From Niabella ginsenosidivorans (GTDB taxonomy: Bacteria > Bacteroidota > Bacteroidia > Chitinophagales > Chitinophagaceae): DNA of 64,000 bases. Shown piece by piece: positions 17,257-26,703 of the stretch. How positions within the stretch are numbered: position 1 is the stretch's first letter; each line of letters starts with the position of its first letter. Where the stretch lies: the NCBI RefSeq assembly GCF_001654455.1, contig NZ_CP015772.1:2356001-2420000 (forward strand), in the 5' to 3' direction. Position numbers and translations under genes: made by a program. The notes below the pieces were generated by a model. It searched no databases and was not told the origin of the DNA. It saw only the letters and a list, made by a program, of their open reading frames with translations.

Positions 17257-19095
17257 TTAATGCGTAACTACCAGGTCAAAATCGCTTTCATTGATTCGTA
17301 AAGCAGTGGCAGCAGCATCGCTGATGCGGGCGCCCAGCTGATCTTTTTGCTTCAGGCTTTTTACATCACCTAATACTTTAGCATAAATGGAAGTATTGTT
17401 ACCGGGATTGGATAATTTTACAATAGTACCTGCGGGCACACCATCAATAAGTGCATAATATTTACCATCGGCCCATCCTTTATCTGTCTTAAAGGTACCG
17501 GCACGTACCGGTTGATCGGTTGTAGAAGCATTCCCGCTCTGACTTTCATAGGCAGTTTTAAAAAAGCCGCTCTGATCATAATTGGCTGCTGCAGGCGTTA
17601 CGTCTGCCACAGGTGCGGAAGACACTTCCTGGTTTGTACGGGTATTGGAGCGGGTAGCCGTTTCCGGCTTTTTAACTGCGGCTACTTCTTCATTATTTTG
17701 CGCAGTTGCTTCATTGCCCGGTGTAAGGTATTGCGTAGCCGCATAGCCTTCCACCCCGCTGCCTGTACGCACGGAAGACCATTCACCATTCACCTGTTTC
17801 AGGATCGTGATGGTTTCGTCTTTCTGTATTCTCCCAATTACGGGCTGATCAGTACCCGGGCCTTTACGGAGATTTACGGCTGTACCCACTGTTACTTTTT
17901 GGGCTTCCGGTTTGGCTGCCGTCTCATTTCCGGCCGGCGCCGGCACCAGGTATTGGGTAGCCGCATAGCCCTCAACACCATTGCTGGTGCGCACAGACGA
18001 CCACTCATCATTAACCTGCTTAATAATGGAAATCGTTTCATCTTTTTCGATCCTGCCTACAACAGGTTGGTCGGTGCCAGGGCCTTTACGCACATTGACG
18101 GCTGTTCCTACCTGCACTTTTTGAACAGTTGTCTTAGCCGTATTTTCGTTTTCATTCGCTGCGGGTGCCGGTGTCAGATACTGGGTAGCCGCATAGCCTT
18201 CAATCCCTTTACTGGTACGAACCGAAGACCACTCTTTATCAACCTGCTTAATAATAGTAACGGTTTCATCTTTTTCAATCCTGCCAACAATGGGCTGGTC
18301 AGTGCCGGGGCCTTTGCGTACATTGATTGCGGTTCCTACCTGTACTTTTTCGGTAGCCGGCTTTGCCGGTTCTTCGTTTACATTGGATGCCGGCACCAGG
18401 TATTGGGTGGCCGCGTAGCCTTCCACTCCCTTACCGGTGCGGACAGATGACCATTCCTTATTGACCTGCTTAATAATAGTAACCGTTTCATCCTTTTCGA
18501 TCCTGCCAACAATAGGCTGATCGGTGCCGGGCTTCTTTCGTATATTGATGGCCGTTCCTACCTCTATGCTTTTGCCTGTTGCAGCTTTTCCTTTTTTCTG
18601 CTCCTTTTGGGCAACAGCATCACTTTTCTTTTGGTCATCTGTTTTATCATCCTTACTGGCTGCATTATTTACCAGATAACCTACCAGCAGATCCTGGCCT
18701 TTTACAACCACATCCTTTTTCAGATTGTTCCAGCTTTTTAGGGTCTTAACAGCTACGCCGTTGAACTTATGGCTGATAGTGGTCAGATTATCTTTACCGG
18801 ACACCTCATAATAAACCGGTATTCCCTTTTTTGACCGGGTAAGATTGTTTGCCGTAAGCGGCACTTTAATAACAGCGCCTGTTTTTAAACCCTGGCTGGT
18901 TTTCAGGCCATTTGCTTTTGCCAATGCAGTAAGGGGAACATTGTATTTTTTACTTAAATAATTCAATGATTCACCCGATGTAACAACGTGCGTTACCACA
19001 GCACCCCTGGAGGAAGCTGTTGCAGTTAATTTCTTTTGAGCATGTGCTGATGTCATCAACAGAACAAATCCGGCCGTAGCAAAAAACGATTTCAT
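17257..19095 (-). CDS. Secreted LysM and SH3-repeat protein with a DPBB-like C-terminus
   Basis: A 612-residue exported protein. The signal peptide ends near AHAQ. A LysM domain (about 36-80, HVVTSGESLNYLSKKYNVP) is followed by a weaker LysM-like segment (about 93-140). Four bacterial SH3 domains (about 175-235, 247-307, 323-383, 396-456) each carry near-identical phrases: GTAINIRKKPGTDQPIVGRI in the first and variants of it later, and EGYAATQYL at each end. Low-complexity linkers separate them. The last 105 residues (about 505-612) resemble an RlpA/DPBB fold (KYYALIDGVPAGTIVKLSN, ARISDAAATAL). The architecture points to peptidoglycan binding and possibly cell-wall processing. No catalytic residue is obvious. 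Confidence 0.88.
   Translation of the reverse strand: MKSFFATAGFVLLMTSAHAQKKLTATASSRGAVVTHVVTSGESLNYLSKKYNVPLTALAKANGLKTSQGLKTGAVIKVPLTANNLTRSKKGIPVYYEVSGKDNLTTISHKFNGVAVKTLKSWNNLKKDVVVKGQDLLVGYLVNNAASKDDKTDDQKKSDAVAQKEQKKGKAATGKSIEVGTAINIRKKPGTDQPIVGRIEKDETVTIIKQVNKEWSSVRTGKGVEGYAATQYLVPASNVNEEPAKPATEKVQVGTAINVRKGPGTDQPIVGRIEKDETVTIIKQVDKEWSSVRTSKGIEGYAATQYLTPAPAANENENTAKTTVQKVQVGTAVNVRKGPGTDQPVVGRIEKDETISIIKQVNDEWSSVRTSNGVEGYAATQYLVPAPAGNETAAKPEAQKVTVGTAVNLRKGPGTDQPVIGRIQKDETITILKQVNGEWSSVRTGSGVEGYAATQYLTPGNEATAQNNEEVAAVKKPETATRSNTRTNQEVSSAPVADVTPAAANYDQSGFFKTAYESQSGNASTTDQPVRAGTFKTDKGWADGKYYALIDGVPAGTIVKLSNPGNNTSIYAKVLGDVKSLKQKDQLGARISDAAATALRINESDFDLVVTH
17710..18560 (-). repeat. Internal tandem repeat (four SH3 units)
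   Basis: Four copies of a unit of about 220-230 bp inside the LysM/SH3 gene. The copies keep near-identical protein cores but differ at many silent positions, so protein-level selection or gene conversion is likely. Confidence 0.8.
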
Positions 19096-19218
19096 GGTAT
19101 TTAATGTGTCTTAAAATATATCCAATAAAGTACGAATTTACAATATTATTTACAACTAAACGTACTTAGGATTTGTTAACTATAAACCATTTTTTAACAG
19201 GATAGTACAGGAAAACTG

Positions 19219-19226
19219 TAATTTTG
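19219..19226 (+). promoter_or_regulatory. -7 promoter element of panD (TAATTTTG)
   Basis: A perfect TAnnTTTG ending 6 bases before the ATG at 19233, with a T-rich match to the -33 box about 20 bases upstream. The leader would be only a few bases. Confidence 0.6.
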
Positions 19227-19232
19227 CACCCC

Positions 19233-19577
19233 ATGTTTATAGAAGTCTTTAAATCTAAGATACACAGGGCCACCGTTACCGAGGCTTTTTTAAATTATAT
19301 GGGCAGCATTACCATTGATGAGGACCTGATGGACGCTGCCAATTTAATTGAAAATGAAAAAGTTCAGGTAGTAAATGTGAACAACGGTGAGCGCCTGGAA
19401 ACCTATGTTATCAAAGGGAGGCGTGGTTCCGGGACGGTATGCCTGAACGGCCCTGCCGCCCGCAAAGCCCAGGTAGGAGATATTGTCATCATTATTTCCT
19501 ATGCCGCTATGGATTTTGAGGAAGCCAAAAAACACAAGCCTACCATTGTTTTTCCAAAAGAAGGAAACAGGCTATAA
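19233..19577 (+). CDS. panD: Aspartate 1-decarboxylase proenzyme
   Basis: About 114 residues, starting at ATG 19233 ([18 protein letters not shown]); an in-frame TTG three codons earlier lies inside the promoter element and is unlikely. The enzyme decarboxylates aspartate to beta-alanine for pantothenate and coenzyme A. It self-cleaves at Gly-Ser to form a pyruvoyl group; the site is visible in [36 protein letters not shown] and the later YAAMDF stretch are family-typical. Length is normal. No other pan gene is adjacent. Confidence 0.96.
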   Translation: MFIEVFKSKIHRATVTEAFLNYMGSITIDEDLMDAANLIENEKVQVVNVNNGERLETYVIKGRRGSGTVCLNGPAARKAQVGDIVIIISYAAMDFEEAKKHKPTIVFPKEGNRL

Positions 19578-19759
19578 TTGTTACACTACGGGATTACCTG
19601 ACCTAACGGCAGGTACACGAATAAGCCCAACGGCGCTATTTATGCCCATTTGAAAAGTACAGAATGGTATTTTACTGGTGCCGGCTGTCCGTTCTGCACT
19701 GTGCATGGCTGCATTAGCAGTATACATAGTATCTTGCAGGGTACGAAACCTTATATGCA

Positions 19760-21946
19760 ATGAAGAGATTGTGTGCCGTGCTTTTGTTATTTTCTTTCTA
19801 TTCTTTCTTAAAAGCCCAGCAATTGCCGGTTTGGAATGAAAGCCAGAACCGGTGGAACGAAAAAGACTGGCTGGTAGCGCCTGTAACAAATAAAGCCGGA
19901 GTTTACGGTACTCCTGATAAAAAGGAGATCGTTCTGGATAACGGGCTGATTGAGCGCAGATTCCGCCTTTACCCTAATGTAGCCTGTATTGATTTTAAAA
20001 ACAAGATCAATAATCAGCAACTGTTAAGAGCCGTGAAAGCCGAAGCCCGCATTACGATCAACGGTACCGATTATAATATAGGCGGCCTGTATGGGCAGAA
20101 AGAAAATGCCTATCTTCTGTCGGAATGGGTAGATGCCTTTCAAAAACACGACAGTGATTTTATATTTGTGAAATACGAAGTCAGCGAACTGCCTCCTTAT
20201 CTGCATCCGCAAACAAAAATGTGGGCTTCCAATAGCAAGGCGGCTACCGGTAAATTACTTACATTTCATTATCAATCCGGTTTGCCCGGTTTAAAGGGTA
20301 TTATTGTTCTTATGCATTATGAATTATATGATGGACTGCCTCTCATTGTAAAATGGCTGAGCATTTGCAATCAATCGGGCCAGCCGGTTCATTTGAACCG
20401 TGTAGTGAACGAAATACTGGGTATGGCAGAGGAACAAAGTGCCGTAACAGGAAGTGCAGATAAAATGGAAAAGCCTAGTGGCTTATACCTGGAGACCAAC
20501 TACGCGTTTAACAATGCTATGCGGTATAGCCTGAGCGATCAGACCACACACTGGAAAACGGACAGCAGTTATACTTCGCAGGTAAATTATGAACTGCAAA
20601 CGCCCTGTCTGCTGGAAGTATATCCTGAATATGGCCCGGGTATTGACCTGCAGCCGAATGCGATTTTCACTTCTGTAAGAACTTATGAACTGGCCATGGA
20701 CAGTTATGACCGTCAGCGGCGGGGAATGGCTATCCAGAAAATGTACAGCACTATCGCGCCCTGGGCCACAGCAAACCCGATATTCATGCACCTGGTAAGC
20801 AAAAATGACAATGAGGTTTATAATGCAATAGACCAATGCGCCGCTACAGGATATGAAGCGCTGATCCTGAGTTTTGGCAGCCACATCAACATGGAAGATG
20901 TTACTGGCGGCAACCTGGAACGATGCAAAAAGCTGGCCGGCTATGCGCATAAAAAAGGAATTAAAATAGGCGCATACTCTTTATTCAGCTCAAGAAAGAT
21001 CAGCGAAGAAGATGATGTTATCAATCCGCAAACCGGTAAGACCGGTGGTAGTTTTTTTGGGAATGCGCCATGTTTTGGTAGTAAATGGGGGCTTGCTTAC
21101 CGTAATAAAATAAAACAATTCTTTACAGTAACCGGCTTTGATATCTGGGAAAATGACGGGCCTTATCCCGGTGACCGCTGCGCTTCTGTGAAACACCCCG
21201 GCCATAAAGGGCTTGAGGATAGTCAGTGGCGGCAAATGGAGCTTCAGAAAGAATTATATCACTGGCTCAACAGCAGGGGCATTTATATTAATGCACCAGA
21301 CTGGTATTTTCTGGACGGCACCAATAAAATTGCCCTGGGTTACCGGGAAGTTAATTTTTCATTGCCCCGCGATCAGCAGAAAATACTGAACCGGCAGAAT
21401 ATCTTTGACGGTACCTGGGATAAGCTGCCTTCTATGGGCTGGGGCTTTGTACCATTGACCCGTTACCAGGGTGGTGGGCCCGAAGCCATACTGGAGCCTC
21501 TTTCTGAACATCTGGATGATTATGAGCAACTGATGATGCAATACTATGGTGCAGGGGTGCAGGCCTGTTACCGCGGGCCAAGGCTCTATGATACCAACAC
21601 AACCAAAGAACGTGTAACCGCGGTGATCAGTTGGTATAAAAAATACCGTTCAGTCTTAAATGCACCGATCATACATTTACGCCGTGCCGACGGAAGATAC
21701 TGGGATGGCTGGCTGCATACAGATCCTTTACAAAAGGAAAGAGGGTTACTGTTATTGTTCAACCCAACAGACCGGTCCTTACAACTGACCATTCAACTCC
21801 CGCTTTATTATACGGGCCTTACCAGTACCGCCCGTGTCCGTGAAAAAGAAGGCCCGTTACAAACCTACCGGCTAAACAGGAACTTTGAGATTGAACTACC
21901 TGTTGTATTAGCACCCCATGCTTATTCCTGGTGGGTTATAGAGTAG
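19760..21946 (+). CDS. Secreted putative glycoside hydrolase (alpha-galactosidase-like, clan GH-D)
   Basis: A 728-residue exported protein with a signal peptide ending near FLKAQQ. The first 290 residues form a beta-rich supersandwich-like domain (IVLDNGLIERRFRLYPN). Next comes a probable TIM barrel (about 340-620) with GYEALILSFGSHINMED, GIKIGAYSLFSS, FDIWENDGPYPGDRC and INAPDWYFLDGTNK. The Asp in DIWENDGP is where clan GH-D enzymes have their nucleophile. A beta-sandwich C-terminus follows (LLLLFNPTDRSLQ). This layout resembles alpha-galactosidases of GH27/36/97 type, but the exact family and substrate are uncertain. No polysaccharide-utilisation genes flank it. Confidence 0.75.
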   Translation: MKRLCAVLLLFSFYSFLKAQQLPVWNESQNRWNEKDWLVAPVTNKAGVYGTPDKKEIVLDNGLIERRFRLYPNVACIDFKNKINNQQLLRAVKAEARITINGTDYNIGGLYGQKENAYLLSEWVDAFQKHDSDFIFVKYEVSELPPYLHPQTKMWASNSKAATGKLLTFHYQSGLPGLKGIIVLMHYELYDGLPLIVKWLSICNQSGQPVHLNRVVNEILGMAEEQSAVTGSADKMEKPSGLYLETNYAFNNAMRYSLSDQTTHWKTDSSYTSQVNYELQTPCLLEVYPEYGPGIDLQPNAIFTSVRTYELAMDSYDRQRRGMAIQKMYSTIAPWATANPIFMHLVSKNDNEVYNAIDQCAATGYEALILSFGSHINMEDVTGGNLERCKKLAGYAHKKGIKIGAYSLFSSRKISEEDDVINPQTGKTGGSFFGNAPCFGSKWGLAYRNKIKQFFTVTGFDIWENDGPYPGDRCASVKHPGHKGLEDSQWRQMELQKELYHWLNSRGIYINAPDWYFLDGTNKIALGYREVNFSLPRDQQKILNRQNIFDGTWDKLPSMGWGFVPLTRYQGGGPEAILEPLSEHLDDYEQLMMQYYGAGVQACYRGPRLYDTNTTKERVTAVISWYKKYRSVLNAPIIHLRRADGRYWDGWLHTDPLQKERGLLLLFNPTDRSLQLTIQLPLYYTGLTSTARVREKEGPLQTYRLNRNFEIELPVVLAPHAYSWWVIE

Positions 21947-22132
21947 TATTAATATCATTGAACACACGGCAACTATTCTTTATTGAAACCGATAAATGAA
22001 TTACTGCCTGTGAGATCATTTAAAGGCACAGACAGCAGTTCATCTGTTAAAAAACAATTACATAATTACATTTTAGCATGGAGTTTGTGGTTTTTGTATA
22101 ACTATAATCCCTGATCTTAAATGACGCTTATC

Positions 22133-22393
22133 ATGAAGAAAACAATTATTCTCATAGCTCTTTTCTATGTAATAGCTTTCCTCATCGTGTTTGCATTTGC
22201 CAAGTTAAGCCCGGACGGGGATGGCAACGATCTGGGAATGGGAAGTATGGCAGTTATTTTTTTTATGGTATTGATAGCCCTGCTTGCAGTTATTAATTTT
22301 ATAAAAGGGATCACAATGAGCAAGAACTTTTTCATTGTAGCGTTGATCCATACAGTAATCCTTGTATTTGTCTATTATTTTATTTACCAGTGA
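22133..22393 (+). CDS. Small membrane protein with three transmembrane segments
   Basis: 86 residues from ATG 22133 (MKKTIILIALFYV); an ATG at 22121 would add four residues. Three hydrophobic segments, at about 3-22, 39-56 and 66-84, are separated by a short acidic loop (SPDGDGNDLG). No family is recognised. It stands alone. Confidence 0.65.
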   Translation: MKKTIILIALFYVIAFLIVFAFAKLSPDGDGNDLGMGSMAVIFFMVLIALLAVINFIKGITMSKNFFIVALIHTVILVFVYYFIYQ

Positions 22394-22731
22394 CAATAGA
22401 GAATTGAGATGTGAGACCTGAGATACCCGTAACTATGAAGAATTGTTTTTAGTGATCAGTTTTCAGAATCGAAATCTCAGCTATCAGTCATTAGTTGTCA
22501 GCTTTGCCTTATACCCAGATTCCTGCTTCCTATTCGCTAATTGACCCTGGACTATGGACCATCGACCATGAGCCCAGTGGTCAGTTTTCAGAATTGAAAT
22601 AAACTATTCACTATTGACCTTTCAGTCTTCAGTTATAAGTGCTCACTTATCAGTGTTTTGCTTATTGCTTACTTCCTATTGACCATAGGACCTGTCATAA
22701 CCATTGACTATCGACCATGGACTATGGGCTA
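22394..22731. repeat. Intergenic short-word repeat island
   Basis: A gene-free stretch built from reiterated seven-base-like words: GACTATG, GACCATC, GACCATG (about 22541-22570 and 22701-22735) and CTATCAGTCATTAGTTGTCAG (about 22470-22505). Similar words occur at 8.0 kb and 26.6 kb. It resembles short tandemly reiterated repeat islands known from other bacteria. Confidence 0.6.
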
Positions 22732-23466
22732 TCAGAAATATTGCTCAATCAATATACCGTAGGTCAGCAAAAGATTTTCTTTATCCGTGCGGCTGATGCG
22801 GTTATAATTGAGCCGTGTAGATAAAGAAAGCCATTTCATCAGTTTTATGGATAGCCCCATTTGGGTGGTAATGATATAATCACCGATATTTTTTACAGAC
22901 GGCTGCCAGAAAGCAGTGCCATCGAACGAAACTCTTTGCACAGGAAACAGCCTTAACTGGAGCCGCAATGAGTTACGGAACGTTGTATAAATATCCGGTA
23001 TGCTATCGTTAATCAGCAGGTTACTGTGCTCAAAAAGTATTCCGTCGCTCACTCGCAGGTACATATGTTTTGTATCTACCAGCTTATAGGCCACTCCCAG
23101 CCCTGCCTGGAACTGGTTATTGATCTTTAAGGAATAGCTGGAGGTATAACCTGCCAGTCCCCAGTAATTAATACGGGCAGCAGTGTCCCTGTAAATATTA
23201 AAGTCGACCGAAGTGCTGAAATCATTGTTGGTAAGCCCGTCCTTATTTTTCCCGTAGATCCAGCCGGAATTAAAATTCAGTTCCGATTTTCTTTTATAAT
23301 ATTTATACTTTATAAAATTATTGAGCAAATAATTTCTGTCGCCGGAAGCATTATTTAATGTTCCGGCCAGGTTAATGTTTAAATAATGATGCAATGAATC
23401 ATTAAACTGGGCCGCTGCCGCAAGCTTCAGTTGCAGCAATAAAGCGAGCAAATAGACCTTTTTCAT
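22732..23466 (-). CDS. DUF481-like outer-membrane beta-barrel protein
   Basis: A 244-residue exported protein. The signal peptide ends near AAAAQ. The mature part alternates amphipathic beta-strands with short turns and ends in the aromatic YGILIEQYF typical of outer-membrane barrels. The pattern (YKYYKRKSELNFNSGWIYG, SVDFNIYRDTAARINYWGLA) fits DUF481. The role is unknown. A TATTTTCG promoter element ends 9 bases before the ATG. Confidence 0.85.
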   Translation of the reverse strand: MKKVYLLALLLQLKLAAAAQFNDSLHHYLNINLAGTLNNASGDRNYLLNNFIKYKYYKRKSELNFNSGWIYGKNKDGLTNNDFSTSVDFNIYRDTAARINYWGLAGYTSSYSLKINNQFQAGLGVAYKLVDTKHMYLRVSDGILFEHSNLLINDSIPDIYTTFRNSLRLQLRLFPVQRVSFDGTAFWQPSVKNIGDYIITTQMGLSIKLMKWLSLSTRLNYNRISRTDKENLLLTYGILIEQYF

Positions 23467-23475
23467 GATACCCTG

Positions 23476-23483
23476 CGAAAATA
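23476..23483 (-). promoter_or_regulatory. -7 promoter element of the DUF481 gene (TATTTTCG)
   Basis: The same TATTTTCGCAG as at purC and fmt, on the minus strand, 9 bases before the start codon. Confidence 0.55.
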
Positions 23484-23581
23484 ATCATCTCACCTTCTTT
23501 ATCCAACCATCCGGGCCTATAATTAATCTCACTTTTACAAATGCCGAAACATACGTATCTTACGGGCAAAAGCATTGAAAC

Positions 23582-24967
23582 ATGCAGTTATCTAACGGTT
23601 CATTATCTGCCGCCAGGGGCGGACAAAATCTTTTAGGCATTTCAATAATAGCAGCGCTTGCCGGATTTATTTTTGGATTCGATACGGTAGTTATTTCCGG
23701 TGCCAATCTTCCCATAAAAGAATTGTGGCATACCTCTCCCTGGTTTCATGGCTTTTTCATTATGTCCATGGCATTATGGGGAACGGTGATCGGCGCGATA
23801 TTTGGCGGCATTCCAACTGAAAAATACGGAAGAAAGAAAATATTGCTTTGGGTAGGCATCTTCTTCAGCCTGTCGTCCATCGGGTCTGCTTTTGCCCCTG
23901 ATCCTTATTCGTTTTCATTTTTCCGGTTTATTGGCGGGGTTGGCATTGGTATTTCCTCTGTTGCCGCGCCAACGTATATTTCAGAAATATCAACGCCTGC
24001 AACAAGAGGCCGCCTGGTAGCCATGTACCAGTTCAATATTGTGTTTGGCATCCTGATCGCGTACCTCTCCAATTATTTTTTAAAGGGGGTTGGGGGCGCC
24101 AACGACTGGCGGTGGATGCTGGGAGTAATGGCCCTGCCTTCCTTATTGTATACCCTGCTGGTCATTGGTATTCCGGAAAGCCCCAGATGGCTGATCGCCA
24201 AAAAGAGGAATGAGGCCGCTGCAAGAAGCATTCTTCAAAAGCTGGGCGTTATGAACATTGATGACGAAGTAAAAACCATACTGTCTGCTCTTGAAACGGC
24301 ACCCGATAAGAAACAGAATGGCGCCGGTTTTTTCAGCTCAAAATACAAACGGATCATCTGGCTGGCCTTTTTTGTAGCTTTTTTCAATCAATGGTCTGGT
24401 ATTAACTTTATTTTATATTATGCGCCTGAGATACTGGAGCGGGCCGGTCTTGCCGCCAGGGATTCTTTAAAGAACTCCATCGCTTTAGGTGGCACTAACC
24501 TCATCTTTACATTTGCTGGACTTTACCTTATTGACCGGCTCGGAAGAAAAACATTGCTGCTTATAGGTTCTGTAGGTTATATTGTAAGCCTTGCAATGGT
24601 AGCCTGGTCTTTTTACAGTGGTGCTCCTGCAGGCTTCCTGTTACTGTTCCTCCTGTTATTTATTGCATCCCACGCGGTGGGACAGGGCGCCGTGATCTGG
24701 GTATTTATATCGGAAATATTCCCTAACAATATCCGTGCCTTGGGCCAGTCTTTCGGGGCAAGCATTCACTGGGTCTTTGCCGCCATTATTACTTTAATAA
24801 CGCCTGTATTCCTGGATGCAGACAATGGTATATTCAAAGACAATCCCTGGCCTATCTTTGCCTTTTTTGCTTTTATGATGTTCCTGCAATTGCTGTGGGT
24901 GCTCATTAAAGTGCCGGAAACCAAAGGTGTTTCACTGGAAGAGCTGGAAAAACGGCTGGTACGGTAA
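23582..24967 (+). CDS. Sugar-porter MFS transporter
   Basis: A 461-residue inner-membrane carrier with 12 predicted membrane helices. The sugar-porter signatures are present: GFIFGFDTVVISGA in helix 1, GGIPTEKYGRKK (loop 2-3), RFIGGVGIGISSVAAPTYI with SEISTPATRGRL (helix 4/5), PESPRWLI after helix 6, QWSGINFILYYAPEI in helix 7, DRLGRK (loop 8-9), and the C-terminal VPETKGVSLEELE. The family imports hexoses or pentoses by proton symport. The gene is monocistronic and divergent from the DUF481 gene. Confidence 0.95.
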   Translation: MQLSNGSLSAARGGQNLLGISIIAALAGFIFGFDTVVISGANLPIKELWHTSPWFHGFFIMSMALWGTVIGAIFGGIPTEKYGRKKILLWVGIFFSLSSIGSAFAPDPYSFSFFRFIGGVGIGISSVAAPTYISEISTPATRGRLVAMYQFNIVFGILIAYLSNYFLKGVGGANDWRWMLGVMALPSLLYTLLVIGIPESPRWLIAKKRNEAAARSILQKLGVMNIDDEVKTILSALETAPDKKQNGAGFFSSKYKRIIWLAFFVAFFNQWSGINFILYYAPEILERAGLAARDSLKNSIALGGTNLIFTFAGLYLIDRLGRKTLLLIGSVGYIVSLAMVAWSFYSGAPAGFLLLFLLLFIASHAVGQGAVIWVFISEIFPNNIRALGQSFGASIHWVFAAIITLITPVFLDADNGIFKDNPWPIFAFFAFMMFLQLLWVLIKVPETKGVSLEELEKRLVR

Positions 24968-25129
24968 CTACAGCCGTTCAATTACTTATCAGCGCTCCTA
25001 TCCGGCTGTTGGTGAAAACTGAGCTGTCGCAGCTATACCCCCGTCTTGTGCCGGCCCTGGTCCGTGCATAACTGTTACTATGTTGCTGCAATACATGATT
25101 TTCCTATTTTAGCAGCTGATTTTGATTTT

Positions 25130-26560
25130 ATGAAAAATTGTTTATTCCTGTTATACGCGCTGCTTATAATGGTTGTAAGCTATGGTCAGGAGCAGATCGC
25201 CTCTCCTGTACCAGACCTGTCGCCGCCTGTTTATCCAACAGAAACCCTGCCGGAATCAGAAATTAACATCCCGGTACAAATTGACCTGACGCCTTTTTTT
25301 GCGCTGGCCAATAAAAAAGTGGACACTTTATTTACCTCACCTGATTTTCCCAATGCCTGGGTGCAGGATGGCTGTGCTATCCGGTATAAATACAGTTTCA
25401 GAAGAGGCCCCCTTCAGTTTTCCCTGAAAAATACAACGCTGGACATTTCTTTTACGGGGTACTATAAAATCATAGGTTCCACCAGGGGCTGTGTAAACGG
25501 AAAAGCCATCACACCCTGGACGCCCGCCTGCCAGTGCGGCTTTGAAGAGGGCGAACGGAAGGTAAAGGTAGGTTTCACCATTGATATTGCTTTACTTACC
25601 AATTATACCATTAAGATGCAGGTAACCCGCAGGGAGCCGGAGCCTCTTGATCGTTGCAATGTGTGCTTTTGGGGGCAGGATATTACATCCTCCATTCTGG
25701 ATGCGTTAAAAAAAGAGCTGGATCAGTCAAAAGCAGCTATGGAAAAGGCTTATGGGCGCATCGACTTAAAACCTCGCTTTCAGGATCTGTGGAACCGGCT
25801 GAACAGCCCCTATAATGTCAGTAACATGGGATGGTTACAGGTAAACCCGCAAAAGATCAGGGTCAACAGCATCAGCACTGCCAATAACCTGCTGCAGCTA
25901 AGTGTAGGTCTGGCAGCCAAGCCTGTTGTACGCTTTGAAAAACCTGCAGCAGTAGTTACACCGGTCCCGCACATCAGCAATTTCAGCCGGGAAAAAGGTT
26001 TCCAGGTCTATGTGGATATGGTAATGAACTATGATTCGCTCAGCAGGATACTGACCAGCCAGATCAAAGGAAAAGAATTTGTATTCAGCAAAGCTTTTAT
26101 AAAAAAACGGTTTGTATTTCAGGAATGCAGATTATTAGGGAACCAGGATAACCGGCTGGTCATGCAGGTAAAATTCACAGGAACAGACAACGGCTTTTTT
26201 TATGTAACGGGCAAACCTTTGTATTATGCAGATACCCGGGCACTACAGGTAACTGATGTGGATTTTGATCTGAAATCGAAGGATGCCCTGTTAAAAACGG
26301 CCGACTGGCTATTTTCAAAAAAGATAACCCACGAAATTGAAAAAATGGCAAAATATGATCTTACAGAAACGCTGAATACCGTTAAAGACAATATCCGCCA
26401 GCAGCTCAATCAGGAGTTTATAAAAGGTGTATCAGGCACCGGAAGCGTCAATGATATTTCGGTAGCCGGTATTTTCCCGCAAACCAACTGGCTGGCGGTG
26501 CGTGCTTATTGCAATGGTAATCTGATACTGAACATTTCCGGTATGGATCTGAGTTTATAG
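25130..26560 (+). CDS. DUF4403 family protein
   Basis: About 476 residues from ATG 25130, which opens a normal signal peptide (MKNCLFLLYALLIMVVSYGQ); an upstream frame extension of 28 residues is not signal-like. The mature protein matches DUF4403: INIPVQIDLTPFFALANKKV at the start, WGQDITSSILDALKKELDQ in the middle, and a C-terminal RAYCNGNLILNISG. Two similar beta-alpha halves suggest a lipid-binding TULIP-like fold, which is inference. Likely periplasmic or outer-membrane. Confidence 0.85.
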   Translation: MKNCLFLLYALLIMVVSYGQEQIASPVPDLSPPVYPTETLPESEINIPVQIDLTPFFALANKKVDTLFTSPDFPNAWVQDGCAIRYKYSFRRGPLQFSLKNTTLDISFTGYYKIIGSTRGCVNGKAITPWTPACQCGFEEGERKVKVGFTIDIALLTNYTIKMQVTRREPEPLDRCNVCFWGQDITSSILDALKKELDQSKAAMEKAYGRIDLKPRFQDLWNRLNSPYNVSNMGWLQVNPQKIRVNSISTANNLLQLSVGLAAKPVVRFEKPAAVVTPVPHISNFSREKGFQVYVDMVMNYDSLSRILTSQIKGKEFVFSKAFIKKRFVFQECRLLGNQDNRLVMQVKFTGTDNGFFYVTGKPLYYADTRALQVTDVDFDLKSKDALLKTADWLFSKKITHEIEKMAKYDLTETLNTVKDNIRQQLNQEFIKGVSGTGSVNDISVAGIFPQTNWLAVRAYCNGNLILNISGMDLSL

Positions 26561-26703
26561 GTCATGGGGCTCGCTGCCGAATGCTACCGGCTGAAAACCA
26601 TTCGCGGCCAATAGTCAATAGCACATATCAATGCCTGCTTCTCACTTCTGAAAAACTGATCCTGATAGATCCGATACGGATCTCAGGTCTCAAGCTCCGG
26701 ACC

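Noticed and set aside
17512-18450. 312-codon plus-strand frame opposite the LysM/SH3 gene
   Set aside because: A shadow of the repeats in the real minus-strand gene; the translation is Cys/Arg/Phe-rich and repetitive only because the gene is.
22394-22731. Possible CRISPR array from repeated words
   Set aside because: The words are 7-12 bases, irregularly spaced and degenerate; there are no constant repeats of 25-45 bases with unique spacers and no cas genes.
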